From Alphaproteobacteria bacterium (GTDB lineage Bacteria; Pseudomonadota; Alphaproteobacteria; Reyranellales; Reyranellaceae), in the NCBI GenBank assembly GCA_013290035.1, contig JABCYT010000054.1, forward strand, positions 1 through 10,717: a stretch of DNA of 10,717 nucleotides. The letters run 5' to 3'. Both the position numbers and the translations under genes were made by a program. Numbering within the stretch: position 1 is the stretch's first letter; each line of letters opens with the position of its first letter. This document shows positions 1-7,184 of the stretch, one piece after another. The notes below the pieces were generated by a model. The model searched no databases, was not told the DNA's origin, and worked only from the letters and a program-made list of their open reading frames with translations.

Positions 1-180
1 AGGGTGAGGTGGGTCGCTCCTGCCAAACGGAATCATCTCGTCAGATCGATGTACCCCCTCGCGTTCCCGCTCCTATGCAAGCGGACTGGCCAAAATGATT
101 GGCGCGAATTGCGGAAACTCAGTCGTCCCCCCGCCTATGACGAGGCGAGCAGCGTGTTCAGCTTCGACAATCCGAGCTGA
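1..180 (+). other. Window-edge region with an unassigned open frame
   Basis: No recognisable gene is present here. On the plus strand one frame is open from the window edge to a TGA at 178-180 (59 codons). Its last residues read PPAYDEASSVFSFDNPS, which could be the C-terminus of a gene beginning outside the window, or chance. An internal ATG lies at 49. The TGA directly abuts the end of the deacetylase gene on the other strand, so the two would be convergent. The minus strand offers only a 12-codon frame from an ATG at 36 to the edge, without a convincing ribosome-binding site. A short inverted repeat (132-136 with 143-147) has no T tract. I do not assign a product. Confidence 0.2.
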
Positions 181-1125
181 TCAGCCGCCTTCGCCGGCCC
201 GCATAAGGCTCTGCACGTGCGTGGCGGCCGACTCCGCGAGCGCGTTGAGGTCGTAACCGCCTTCGAGGACGGAGACCAGCCGGCCCTGGGCGTGACGGTC
301 CGCGATCGCCAGCAGCTCCTCGGTCAGCCAGACGAAATCCTCGGTCTCGACCTCGAGCTGCGCCAGCGGGTCGGCGCGATGCGCATCGAAGCCCGCCGAC
401 ACGATGACGAGCTCGGGCGCAAAATCGTCGAGCAGGGGCAGGATGCGCTCGCTCCAGGCGGCGCGGAACTCGGCGCTGCCCGAGCCGGCGCGCAGAGGCA
501 CGTTGACGACATTGTTGTCCGTGCCGGTTTCGCGCGCGGAGCCGGTGCCGGGATAGAGCGGATACTGATGCGTCGAGCCATAGAAGAGAGTGGGATCGGG
601 CTCGACGACGGCCTGCGTCCCCTGGCCGTGGTGGACGTCGAAATCGAGGATCGCCACCCGCTCCACGCCGTATTTCGCCTGGGCGTGGCGGGCGCCCACG
701 GCGACGTTGTTGATCAGGCAGAAACCGCCGGGAATGCTGGGGGCGGCGTGGTGGCCGGGCGGGCGGACCGCTGCGAAGGCCGTCCGCACCTTGCCCTCCA
801 TCACCGCCTCGACGCCGGCCACCACCGCGCCCGCGGCGCGCCGTACGGCCTCGGCGCTGCCCTGGCTCATCACGGTGTCACCGTCGACCTGGACGTATTC
901 GCCGGGGCCGGGCCGGATGCCGAGGATCGCCTCGACATAGTCCCGCGGATGGACACGCGTCATCTCTTCCATCGAGGCGGCGGGGGCGGCGAGGCGGACC
1001 AGGCCGTCGAAGGCCGGATCCTCGAGGACCGACAGGATGGCGCGCAGCCGGTCGGGCCGCTCCGGATGGTAAGGGCCGGTGTCGTGCTCGAGGAACGACG
1101 GATGGCTGATCAGCAGCGTCGCCAT
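181..1125 (-). CDS. Histone deacetylase family protein (class II-type amidohydrolase)
   Basis: This is a 314-residue zinc amidohydrolase of the arginase/deacetylase fold. Such bacterial proteins remove acetyl groups from protein lysines, polyamines or other small amides; the substrate here is unknown. Visible hallmarks are HPERPDRL near residue 20, RPPGHHA with the catalytic His pair 125-126, DFDVHHGQGT at 161-170, SAGFDAHRADPL at 243-254, and LEGGYDL with Tyr291. By family comparison the zinc ligands are D163, H165 and D252, and all are present, so the enzyme should be active. It has no signal peptide, so it is cytoplasmic. The length is normal for the family. The ATG at 1125 is preceded by the purine-rich AGAGAGAAG, an acceptable ribosome-binding site. 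The porin gene ends 39 bases upstream on the same strand, so co-transcription is possible, but the functions do not suggest a joint task. Confidence 0.95.
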   Translation of the reverse strand: MATLLISHPSFLEHDTGPYHPERPDRLRAILSVLEDPAFDGLVRLAAPAASMEEMTRVHPRDYVEAILGIRPGPGEYVQVDGDTVMSQGSAEAVRRAAGAVVAGVEAVMEGKVRTAFAAVRPPGHHAAPSIPGGFCLINNVAVGARHAQAKYGVERVAILDFDVHHGQGTQAVVEPDPTLFYGSTHQYPLYPGTGSARETGTDNNVVNVPLRAGSGSAEFRAAWSERILPLLDDFAPELVIVSAGFDAHRADPLAQLEVETEDFVWLTEELLAIADRHAQGRLVSVLEGGYDLNALAESAATHVQSLMRAGEGG

Positions 1126-1126
1126 A

Positions 1127-1156
1127 TCTTCTCTCTAAAACGCCTCTTCTCTCTAA
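1127..1156 (-). repeat. 12-bp direct repeat with duplicated ribosome-binding-like element
   Basis: The sequence TCTTCTCTCTAA occurs exactly at 1127-1138 and again at 1145-1156, an 18-bp period with 6 bp between copies. Read on the minus strand, each copy is TTAGAGAGAAGA, a purine-rich Shine-Dalgarno-like element. The copy nearer the deacetylase ATG (1125) is suitably placed to act as its ribosome-binding site. The second copy sits 18 bases further upstream. The repeats fill most of the short gap between the porin stop and the deacetylase start. A local duplication is the simplest origin. Confidence 0.7.
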
Positions 1157-1164
1157 CGTACGGA

Positions 1165-3144
1165 TCAGAACTTCGCCATCAACCGTCCGCTGAACACGTG
1201 CACCGGGCCGCGCACGGCGTTGTAGGCGGGATTGGCGAGGAACTGGTAGTCGGCGGTGACGTAGAGGCCCTTGGCGACACGCAGGGAGTAATAGGTCTCG
1301 GTCACGACCTCCGAGGCGTAGGTGAGCGCGCCGTCGCCGATCATGATGCCCAGCCCGCCGGCGGCCAGGTAGTTGGCGAGGTCGGCCGAGATCCAGTTCA
1401 CGGCGCCCGCAATGCCGATCGTGTCGTTCGGCCGACCCCATGGCCCGCCCTTGATCGAAAGACCGCCCGACACGCTGGACGTGATGTCGGTGAAGGACAT
1501 GATCTCGGTGCGGCCGTCGTTCCAGCTGAAACGGGCGAAGGCGCCGACATTGTCGCTGAGCTCCTGGTCGAGGTTGACATAGAAGCCGTATTTGGTGCGG
1601 CCCTGGTGGGTGAACGCGATCGTGTCGTTGGGGCTGAGGCCGGGGCTGACGGCGGCGAGCGCCACCGCAGCGTTGTAGGAGCCGGCGAAGGCGGAGTTGA
1701 GCCAGGTACCGAGGCGGACCGCACCGGGCCGGCCGTAGGGCGCGTAGCGCAGCTCCAGCTCGCCGACATAGCCGCCGCGCGAGAACAGGGCGAGATCGAA
1801 GACGTTGGTATCGCTGAAAGCCGGCTCCAGGAAGTAGCCCAGCCTCGCCGTCCAGTACGGCCCGTTGAGCTCGCCGGTGACGCCCCAGGTGTAGCCGACG
1901 CTGTCGGCGGCATAGTCGAACGCGCCCGCCGCCCAGATCGAGTAGTTGAGGAAGTCGACGCGGGGATCGTTGGCGTAGGCGTTGTTGTCGAAAATATCCT
2001 GCACGGCGTAGCGACCGGCCGTGATCGTGACGCGCGATACGTCGCGCTCGCCGAACAGCTGGTCGATGTCGCTTTCGACCTTCTCGCGCTCGCCCCCCAG
2101 CCCGAAGGTCTGGCGCAGGAACAGGCGCGACGTGCTGTAGCGCGGGTAGGGAAAGGCGCGCTGCGCTTCGCCGTTGGGGAAGCCGGCGGCGCCCTGGGTC
2201 TGGGCAAGGCCAAAGCCCTGCAGCAGCTCGGGGTTGTAGTATAATTCGCCGCCCTGCCACAGGCGCACGCCGAGATAGGCCGACACGGCCCAGGTCTGGC
2301 GGCTCTGGCCACTGGACGGCAGGCTTTGGGCGCCGTCGTAAGGCGCGGCGAACGGCGGATAGCCCTGGTAGACGAAGGCGGTCTGGCCGTGGATTTCCCA
2401 GCTGCCGGGGCCGCGGTCGTCTCTCTTTTTCTTCGGATCGTCGACCTCGCCGAACTTGTAGTTCAGCCCGACTCGAAAGCGGTGCAGGTCGTACTGCGAA
2501 TCGTAGCGCGCCGGGGCGGAACCGAAGAGGAAGCCGGTCAATCCGAGATTGGTGTAGAGATATTCGGCGCGCGCCGACCAGCGCTGGTCGAGCCGGTAGT
2601 CGACGCCGCCGCCCAGCACATAACCCGCGCGTATTCTGCTGGGATTGGCATCCTCGTTGCCGGTGGTGAGGTCGATGCGCGAGAAGCGCGTGCTCGCCCA
2701 GGCGACGCCGCCGGTGAGGAAAGGCGTCCAGCCTGCCATGTCGTATCCGACCCTGCCGCGCAGGCTCGCCAGGTATTCGAGCTGCTCGGTGGCCGTGCCC
2801 GTGCCGGTGGCGCGGTAGGAAAGCACCTGATTCGGATCCAGGTAGTCGGCGAAGGAGGCGTCGAGCTCGATGCCCAGCATCAGTCGCGAGGCGAAGAAAT
2901 GCTCGTAGCCCCCCTGCACGCCGCCGATGAAAGCGCCGTAGGGTGTGATGCCGCCTGCCGCGGCGACACCGATCGGATCGGCGAGCGTGGCGTTGGCGTT
3001 GCCGAACATGTAGCCGACATGGCCGCCGACATAGAAGCCGCTGCGCCCACGGACATCGTCAGCTCTTGCCGGCGTGGCAAGTTGCAGCGCCGCGAGCAGC
3101 GCGGCGATTGCAAGATACTGCGGCGCGGGGCGGACCGTCGGCAT
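1165..3144 (-). CDS. Two-domain outer-membrane porin: Omp25-like barrel plus OprB-type carbohydrate porin
   Basis: This 659-residue protein is predicted to sit in the outer membrane. Residues 1-28 form a signal peptide with cleavage after ATPARA. Residues about 34-231 resemble an Omp25/OmpA-like eight-strand barrel: they open with GFYVGGHVGYMFG and close with HRFRVGLNYKF, a typical barrel end. A charged linker (VDDPKKKRDDRGPG) follows. From about residue 246 to the end the sequence resembles the OprB carbohydrate-selective porin family (SWEIHGQTAFVYQG, YYNPELLQGFGL, ETYYSLRVAKGLYVTADYQF) and ends in the terminal Phe expected of outer-membrane barrels. The likely role is passive uptake of sugars or related solutes; the substrate is not known. 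An in-frame ATG 30 codons upstream (3234) exists, but the start at 3144 puts the signal peptide at the N-terminus and has AGGTAAG just before it. The deacetylase gene follows after 39 bases. Confidence 0.85.
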   Translation of the reverse strand: MPTVRPAPQYLAIAALLAALQLATPARADDVRGRSGFYVGGHVGYMFGNANATLADPIGVAAAGGITPYGAFIGGVQGGYEHFFASRLMLGIELDASFADYLDPNQVLSYRATGTGTATEQLEYLASLRGRVGYDMAGWTPFLTGGVAWASTRFSRIDLTTGNEDANPSRIRAGYVLGGGVDYRLDQRWSARAEYLYTNLGLTGFLFGSAPARYDSQYDLHRFRVGLNYKFGEVDDPKKKRDDRGPGSWEIHGQTAFVYQGYPPFAAPYDGAQSLPSSGQSRQTWAVSAYLGVRLWQGGELYYNPELLQGFGLAQTQGAAGFPNGEAQRAFPYPRYSTSRLFLRQTFGLGGEREKVESDIDQLFGERDVSRVTITAGRYAVQDIFDNNAYANDPRVDFLNYSIWAAGAFDYAADSVGYTWGVTGELNGPYWTARLGYFLEPAFSDTNVFDLALFSRGGYVGELELRYAPYGRPGAVRLGTWLNSAFAGSYNAAVALAAVSPGLSPNDTIAFTHQGRTKYGFYVNLDQELSDNVGAFARFSWNDGRTEIMSFTDITSSVSGGLSIKGGPWGRPNDTIGIAGAVNWISADLANYLAAGGLGIMIGDGALTYASEVVTETYYSLRVAKGLYVTADYQFLANPAYNAVRGPVHVFSGRLMAKF

Positions 3145-3161
3145 CGTCTTACCTGTAGCGC

Positions 3162-3179
3162 GTCTCGGCGATTCGAGAC
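3162..3179. promoter_or_regulatory. Inverted repeat in the divergent porin/secreted-protein intergenic region
   Basis: GTCTCG (3162-3167) and CGAGAC (3174-3179) form a perfect 6-bp inverted repeat separated by 6 bases. It lies 18 bases upstream of the porin start and about 70 bases upstream of the divergent secreted-protein start. It could be an operator for a dimeric regulator or a hairpin in the porin leader. There is no T tract, so it is not a terminator. No regulator family can be named from this site alone. Confidence 0.3.
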
Positions 3180-3191
3180 AAGGTGCAGTGC

Positions 3192-3219
3192 TTGAGGGCG
3201 CTCGCGTGGCGGCGATAGG
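3192..3219 (+). promoter_or_regulatory. Weak candidate sigma70-type promoter for the secreted protein
   Basis: TTGAGG (3192-3197), a 16-base spacer and GATAGG (3214-3219) resemble -35 and -10 boxes. They lie shortly upstream of AGGAGA (3235-3240), the ribosome-binding site of the gene starting at 3250. The match to consensus is partial, so this is only a candidate. Confidence 0.25.
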
Positions 3220-3249
3220 ATGGACCCCCGACACAGGAGAATTCTTCAG

Positions 3250-3609
3250 ATGTTGCGTTCATTGTTGGTCGCCGCTCTTTCGCTGGGCGCGGGCGACGCG
3301 CTTGCCCAGGAGACGAGCTTCCTGCTGATCAATGCCACCGGCTATCCGATCAGCCAGATGTTCGTGTCGGAGAGCGATTTCAACATGTGGACGCCCAATG
3401 TCCTCCGTCCGCCGGTGATCAAGGCGGGCGAGCGCCGCCAGGTCACCTTCAATGCCCCGACGACCTACTGCCAGGCCGACATGAAGATCGGATTTGCCGA
3501 CGAAGGCGCCCCCGCCGTCTGGCAGAACCTGAACCTCTGCACCCTCACCAAGATCAAGCTGCGGTATGATCGCGTGAGCGGCATCACCACGGCGAGCTAC
3601 GACGATTAG
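3250..3609 (+). CDS. Small secreted protein of unknown function
   Basis: This 119-residue protein has a clear signal peptide (MLRSLLVAALSLGAGDALAQ, cleavage after about residue 20). The mature part is about 99 residues and is probably periplasmic. It has a beta-rich look, with the recognisable segments INATGYPISQMFVS (27-40), VTFNAP, and a C-terminal half with LCTLTKIKLRYD. Two cysteines, C74 and C97, could form a disulfide. I recall similar short proteins with an N-terminal 'NATGY' segment from alphaproteobacteria, some carrying an implausible 'argininosuccinate lyase' label; this protein is far too small for that enzyme. The ATG at 3250 is chosen over the in-frame ATG at 3220 because AGGAGA ends 9 bases before it and the signal peptide then begins at residue 1. 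selO follows after 74 bases on the same strand. Confidence 0.8.
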   Translation: MLRSLLVAALSLGAGDALAQETSFLLINATGYPISQMFVSESDFNMWTPNVLRPPVIKAGERRQVTFNAPTTYCQADMKIGFADEGAPAVWQNLNLCTLTKIKLRYDRVSGITTASYDD

Positions 3610-3648
3610 ACATCGCACAGGGCTTGCTCGGGATGACACCGAGTGTGG

Positions 3649-3677
3649 TTGCGGCACCTGACTGCGGCGCCTACATA
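3649..3677 (+). promoter_or_regulatory. Candidate promoter for selO, possibly giving a leaderless mRNA
   Basis: TTGCGG (3649-3654), a 17-base spacer and TACATA (3672-3677) lie so that transcription would begin near base 3684, the A of the selO ATG. No Shine-Dalgarno sequence is visible before that ATG, which fits a leaderless message. The -10 box matches consensus poorly, so the call is tentative. Confidence 0.25.
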
Positions 3678-3683
3678 GAATGA

Positions 3684-5216
3684 ATGGCAAACGACACGGG
3701 CCTGCCCTTCCTGCACGACGCGCCGGCATCGGGTTTCGCCCCGGCCATCGGTGAGCCCGTCGGCTTGCCGTTCGACAACAGCTATGCTCGCCTGCCGGAG
3801 CGTTTTTACGCGCGCCTGCCGCCGACACCGGTCGCGGCGCCGCGCCTGATCAAGCTCAACACGGCTCTCGCCGCCCAGCTCGGCCTCGATGCCGAGGCGC
3901 TGGCGTCGCCGCAGGGCGTGGCGGTCCTGGCGGGCAATCGCATCGCGCCGGGCTCCGAGCCGATCTCGTTGGCCTATGCCGGCCACCAGTTCGGCAACTT
4001 CGTGCCGCAGCTGGGCGATGGACGCGCCGTCCTGCTGGGCGAGATCGTGGGCCCCGACGGCCTCCGTCGCGACCTCCAGCTCAAAGGCTCGGGGCCGACG
4101 CCGTTCTCGCGCCGCGGCGACGGGCGGGCGGCCTTGGGTCCGGTGCTGCGCGAATACATCGTCAGCGAGGCCATGGCGGCGCTCGGCATCCCCACCACGC
4201 GGTCGCTGGCCGCCGTGGCGACCGGCGAGCCGGTGATGCGCGAGACGGCGCTGCCCGGCGCGGTGCTGACGCGCGTGGCGTCGAGCCACATCCGCGTCGG
4301 CACCTTCCAGTTCTTCGCCGCGCGCGGCGACGCCGAGGCGCTGCGCTTGCTGGCCGACCATGTCATCGCCCGCCACTATCCCGACGCCCGCGGCGCGGCC
4401 GAGCCCTATCGGGCGTTGTTCGATCGCGTGATCGCGCGCCAGGCCGAGCTGATCGCCCGCTGGATGCTGGTGGGCTTCATCCACGGCGTCATGAACACCG
4501 ACAATTGCTCGATCGCCGGCGAGACCATCGATTACGGTCCCTGCGCCTTCATGGACGCCTACAATCCCGAGACCGTGTTCAGCTCCATCGATCACGGCGG
4601 CCGCTACGCCTACGGCCACCAGCCGCGCATCGCCCACTGGAACCTGGCGCGCTTCGGCGAGACCCTGCTGCCCTTGCTGGCCGGCGACACCGATGCGGCG
4701 CTGGCCATCGCCAACGAATCGCTGGGCGCCTTCCAGGCGCGCTACGCGGGGGCGCTGATCGACGGCATGCGGCGCAAGCTCGGCCTGTTCACGGCCGAGG
4801 CGGGCGACGGCGCCCTGGCGCAGGACCTGCTGAACGCCATGGCCGAGGGCGAGGCCGACTTCACCCTGACCTTCCGCCGGCTCGATCCCGAACTGGACGC
4901 CGGGGTCCTGCCCCTGTTCAAGAACCCCGATGCCTACGATGCCTGGGCCGCGCGCTGGCGCGAGCGGCTGGCGCGCGAGCCGCAGGACACGGCGAGCCAC
5001 CGGGCGGCGATGCGCTCGGCCAATCCCGCCTACATTCCGCGCAACCATCGCGTCGAGGCGGCGCTCGCCGCCGCGGTCGAGCGCGACGACTTGGCGCCGT
5101 TCGAGGAATTGCTGAAGGTGCTCGCGCTTCCTTTCGAGGACCGCGCCGAATTCGCCGCCTACGCCGAGCCGCCGCCGGAAGATCAGCGCGTCTGCCAGAC
5201 CTTCTGCGGCACCTGA
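3684..5216 (+). CDS. selO: Protein adenylyltransferase SelO (YdiU/UPF0061 family)
   Basis: This 510-residue pseudokinase-fold enzyme transfers AMP from ATP to Ser/Thr/Tyr of protein targets. Family studies link it to redox homeostasis. Recognisable segments are [18 protein letters not shown] (28-45), [19 protein letters not shown] (98-115), [13 protein letters not shown] (131-143) with the nucleotide-binding Lys134, and HGVMNTDN (267-274) with Asp273. Next comes DYGPCAFMD with Asp283, ten residues after Asp273; this is the spacing of the two catalytic/metal aspartates in characterised SelO. The protein ends in FCGT, with a Cys (508) at the third-last position, where animal SELENOO carries selenocysteine. 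It has no signal peptide. The length is slightly above or equal to the family norm. The ATG at 3684 fits the family N-terminus but lacks a clear ribosome-binding site. Its last 34 bases overlap the convergent cobD gene. Confidence 0.95.
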   Translation: MANDTGLPFLHDAPASGFAPAIGEPVGLPFDNSYARLPERFYARLPPTPVAAPRLIKLNTALAAQLGLDAEALASPQGVAVLAGNRIAPGSEPISLAYAGHQFGNFVPQLGDGRAVLLGEIVGPDGLRRDLQLKGSGPTPFSRRGDGRAALGPVLREYIVSEAMAALGIPTTRSLAAVATGEPVMRETALPGAVLTRVASSHIRVGTFQFFAARGDAEALRLLADHVIARHYPDARGAAEPYRALFDRVIARQAELIARWMLVGFIHGVMNTDNCSIAGETIDYGPCAFMDAYNPETVFSSIDHGGRYAYGHQPRIAHWNLARFGETLLPLLAGDTDAALAIANESLGAFQARYAGALIDGMRRKLGLFTAEAGDGALAQDLLNAMAEGEADFTLTFRRLDPELDAGVLPLFKNPDAYDAWAARWRERLAREPQDTASHRAAMRSANPAYIPRNHRVEAALAAAVERDDLAPFEELLKVLALPFEDRAEFAAYAEPPPEDQRVCQTFCGT

Positions 5217-6217
5217 CGGCTTAGGGCCGTTGTCAGGCGGCGGAATCCTTCTTGGTTTGCGGGTAATCCAAACCTCAGCCAGGTCGGCCGGTCGGCAAAA
5301 GCGCGGACGTGAATTCCTTGCTGGCCCAGCACGTCGGCGAGGCGTGTTGCCTGTGGATGCTCGCCCAGCCGGAACAATGTCGTTCCACCCAGGATCGTGA
5401 ATCCCGCCTCGATCAGCAGCGCATCGAGTCTCTCTTGATCCGCCGCCAAGCGCTTCGCCGCCGCTTGCAACCACGCCTCGTCGCCAAGCGCCATCCGGCC
5501 TATCTCCAAGGCGGGGCCGGACACCGCCCACGGACCGAGCTCGTCCCGCAGCCGCCGCGCAAAGCGTGCGGGGGCGACGGCGAAGCCCAGGCGTACGCCC
5601 GCCAGGCCGTAGGTCTTGCCGAAGGATCGCAGGACGACGGTGTTGTTGGGCAGATCGCCGGCAAGGCTCGCCGCGGTTGGAAGGAAATCGATGAAGGCCT
5701 CGTCGACGACCAGCAATGCCGCGTCGACGGCACGCAGCGCTGGCGGAGCGATCAGCCGCCCGGTGGGATTGTCCGGATTGACGACCACGACGATGTCGGC
5801 ACTTGATGCGTCGGCGATATCGAGGACGGCGATCACGTCGTGACCGGCGCGCCGCCAGCAGAGTTCATGCTCGGCGTAGGTTGGCCCGACGATGGCGACC
5901 CGCGATCTCGGCATCAGCCGCGGCACGAGCTGGATCAGCGCCTGGGTCCCGGGCGCGGCGACGATCGTTGCGCGATCGGCGATGCCGTAGCGGCGCGCGG
6001 CCGCCGCGAGCAGCTCCTGCTCCGCCTCGCGCGTCGGCAGGCGCGACCAGGTTTCCGGCGGCAACCGGCCCACCGGATAGGCGACGGGGTTGATGCCGGT
6101 CGAAAGATCGATCCAGGGTCGGGGTGCCTGGGCGAAGCGGCGCCGTACCGCGCTCAAATCGCCGCCGTGCACCACCGGTTCCGATGCCGCAGGCCCCGTG
6201 ATAGGCACATCTGCCAT
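5183..6217 (-). CDS. cobD: Threonine-phosphate decarboxylase (CobD; CobC in Pseudomonas/Rhizobium naming)
   Basis: This 344-residue PLP enzyme of the class I/II aminotransferase fold decarboxylates L-threonine O-3-phosphate to (R)-1-amino-2-propanol phosphate, the linker used in the nucleotide loop of cobalamin. It opens with [13 protein letters not shown] and [11 protein letters not shown] (35-44), both typical of the family. It contains [13 protein letters not shown] (88-100), NPDNPTG (147-153), VVDEAFIDF with Asp172, and [15 protein letters not shown] with the Schiff-base Lys201. The start at 6217 gives the family-like MADVPITGP and has GAGG upstream. In-frame ATGs at 6238 and 6262 are alternatives. 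The start codon shares CATG with the divergent cbiB, whose product uses this enzyme's product. The 3' end overlaps selO by 34 bases, leaving no room for a separate terminator. Confidence 0.93.
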   Translation of the reverse strand: MADVPITGPAASEPVVHGGDLSAVRRRFAQAPRPWIDLSTGINPVAYPVGRLPPETWSRLPTREAEQELLAAAARRYGIADRATIVAAPGTQALIQLVPRLMPRSRVAIVGPTYAEHELCWRRAGHDVIAVLDIADASSADIVVVVNPDNPTGRLIAPPALRAVDAALLVVDEAFIDFLPTAASLAGDLPNNTVVLRSFGKTYGLAGVRLGFAVAPARFARRLRDELGPWAVSGPALEIGRMALGDEAWLQAAAKRLAADQERLDALLIEAGFTILGGTTLFRLGEHPQATRLADVLGQQGIHVRAFADRPTWLRFGLPANQEGFRRLTTALSRQVPQKVWQTR

Positions 6218-7184
6218 GTTCGCCGACCTCGCCCTCATTGCCGTCGCGACCGAAGCGATCATCGGATATCCGGACGCCGTCTACCGCCTTGTCGGTCACC
6301 CGGTGACGTGGATGGGCCGGCTCATAGCATGGTGTGACGAGGCGTGGAATTCGCCGACGCTTTCGTTCGAGACCCGGCGATCGCGGGGTGTTGCAGCCCT
6401 GCTGCTGCTGCTGGCCGTCGCGATACTGTCGGGCTTCATCGTCACGGATGTCGTGGCATCGCTCTTTCCCGAATTCGTCTCCCTGCTGATCTGCGGCGTG
6501 CTGGGCAGCAGCCTGCTGGCGCAGCGCAGCCTCGCGGCGCATGTGGCGGCGGTGGCGACCGCGCTGGAGCGCGACGGTATCGAAGCCGGCCGGCAGGCCG
6601 TGTCGCGGATCGTCGGCCGAGAGACGAAAAATCTCGATGAGGCCGCGGTCTGCCGTGCGGCGATCGAGAGCCTGGCCGAGAATTTCTCCGATGGCGTGGT
6701 GGCGCCGCTCTTCTGGATGATCTTCGCCGGCCTGCCGGGCGGGCTCGCCTACAAGGCGATCAATACCGCCGACAGCATGATCGGACACAAGTCGGAACGC
6801 CATCTCGCCTTCGGCTGGGCGGCGGCGCGCTGCGATGATCTCGTGAACCTGCCGGCGTCGCGCCTCTCGGCGCTGTGGCTGGTGCTGGCAGCGGCGCTGC
6901 TTGGGCTGTCGCCGGGTGGCGCCCTGGCGACGGTGCGCCGCGACGCCCGCTATCATCGCTCGCCCAATGCCGGCTGGCCGGAAGCGGCTGTGGCCGGCGC
7001 GCTCGGCATCCGGCTGTCCGGCCCGCGAATCTACCACGGCGTGGCGGTCGAGGAGCGCTGGGTCGGCGAGGGAAACAGCGAGCTTGGCGCGCGCGATATC
7101 CGGTTGGCGCTGAGACTCTATCGCACGGCCTGCGGGTTGCAGATCGCCGTGCTGGCCGTGATCGCGCTCGGCCTCAGGCTTTGA
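6216..7184 (+). CDS. cbiB: Adenosylcobinamide-phosphate synthase CbiB (CobD in Pseudomonas/Rhizobium naming)
   Basis: This 322-residue polytopic inner-membrane protein joins aminopropanol phosphate to adenosylcobyric acid, giving adenosylcobinamide phosphate. Family signatures seen are GHPVTWMGRLI (27-37), SLAENFSDGVVAPLFW (152-167), NTADSMIGHKSERH (183-196), CDDLVNLPASRLSAL (206-220) and SPNAGWPEAAVAGALG (249-264). Hydrophobic segments lie near the N-terminus, at about 58-80, 86-102, 160-180, 216-232 and 306-320. The length is typical. The ATG at 6216 matches the family start; an in-frame GTG at 6198 is less likely. AGG at 6203-6205 is a weak ribosome-binding site. The promoter must lie inside the divergent cobD coding sequence. 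The 3' end overlaps the convergent metalloprotease-like gene by 11 bases. Confidence 0.95.
   Translation: MFADLALIAVATEAIIGYPDAVYRLVGHPVTWMGRLIAWCDEAWNSPTLSFETRRSRGVAALLLLLAVAILSGFIVTDVVASLFPEFVSLLICGVLGSSLLAQRSLAAHVAAVATALERDGIEAGRQAVSRIVGRETKNLDEAAVCRAAIESLAENFSDGVVAPLFWMIFAGLPGGLAYKAINTADSMIGHKSERHLAFGWAAARCDDLVNLPASRLSALWLVLAAALLGLSPGGALATVRRDARYHRSPNAGWPEAAVAGALGIRLSGPRIYHGVAVEERWVGEGNSELGARDIRLALRLYRTACGLQIAVLAVIALGLRL

Noticed and set aside
132..147. Inverted repeat CGCCT-N6-AGGCG downstream of the deacetylase gene
   Set aside because: The stem is short and there is no T run on either side, so a terminator is not supported.
217..2244. A 675-codon open frame on the plus strand
   Set aside because: It runs antisense across the deacetylase and porin genes, is Arg/Gly/Ala/Val-rich, has no recognisable domain, and reflects high third-position GC in the real genes.
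3145..3234. Upstream ATG at 3234 for the porin
   Set aside because: It would place 30 non-signal-like residues before a well-formed signal peptide and would fill the divergent promoter region. The ATG at 3144 has its own ribosome-binding site.
3627..3643. Inverted repeat CTCGG-N7-CCGAG between the secreted-protein gene and selO
   Set aside because: A 5-bp stem with no T tract is too weak to call a terminator and occurs often in GC-rich DNA.
3606..5531. A 641-codon minus-strand frame opposite selO
   Set aside because: selO is unmistakable on the other strand. The antisense frame is low-complexity (Arg, Gln, Gly, Ala) and spans the end of cobD, so it is a shadow.
5865..7037. A 390-codon minus-strand frame across cbiB and the cobD 5' end
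   Set aside because: It is antisense to the intact CbiB motifs, and its last third is cobD coding DNA read in the wrong frame. It has no domain of its own.
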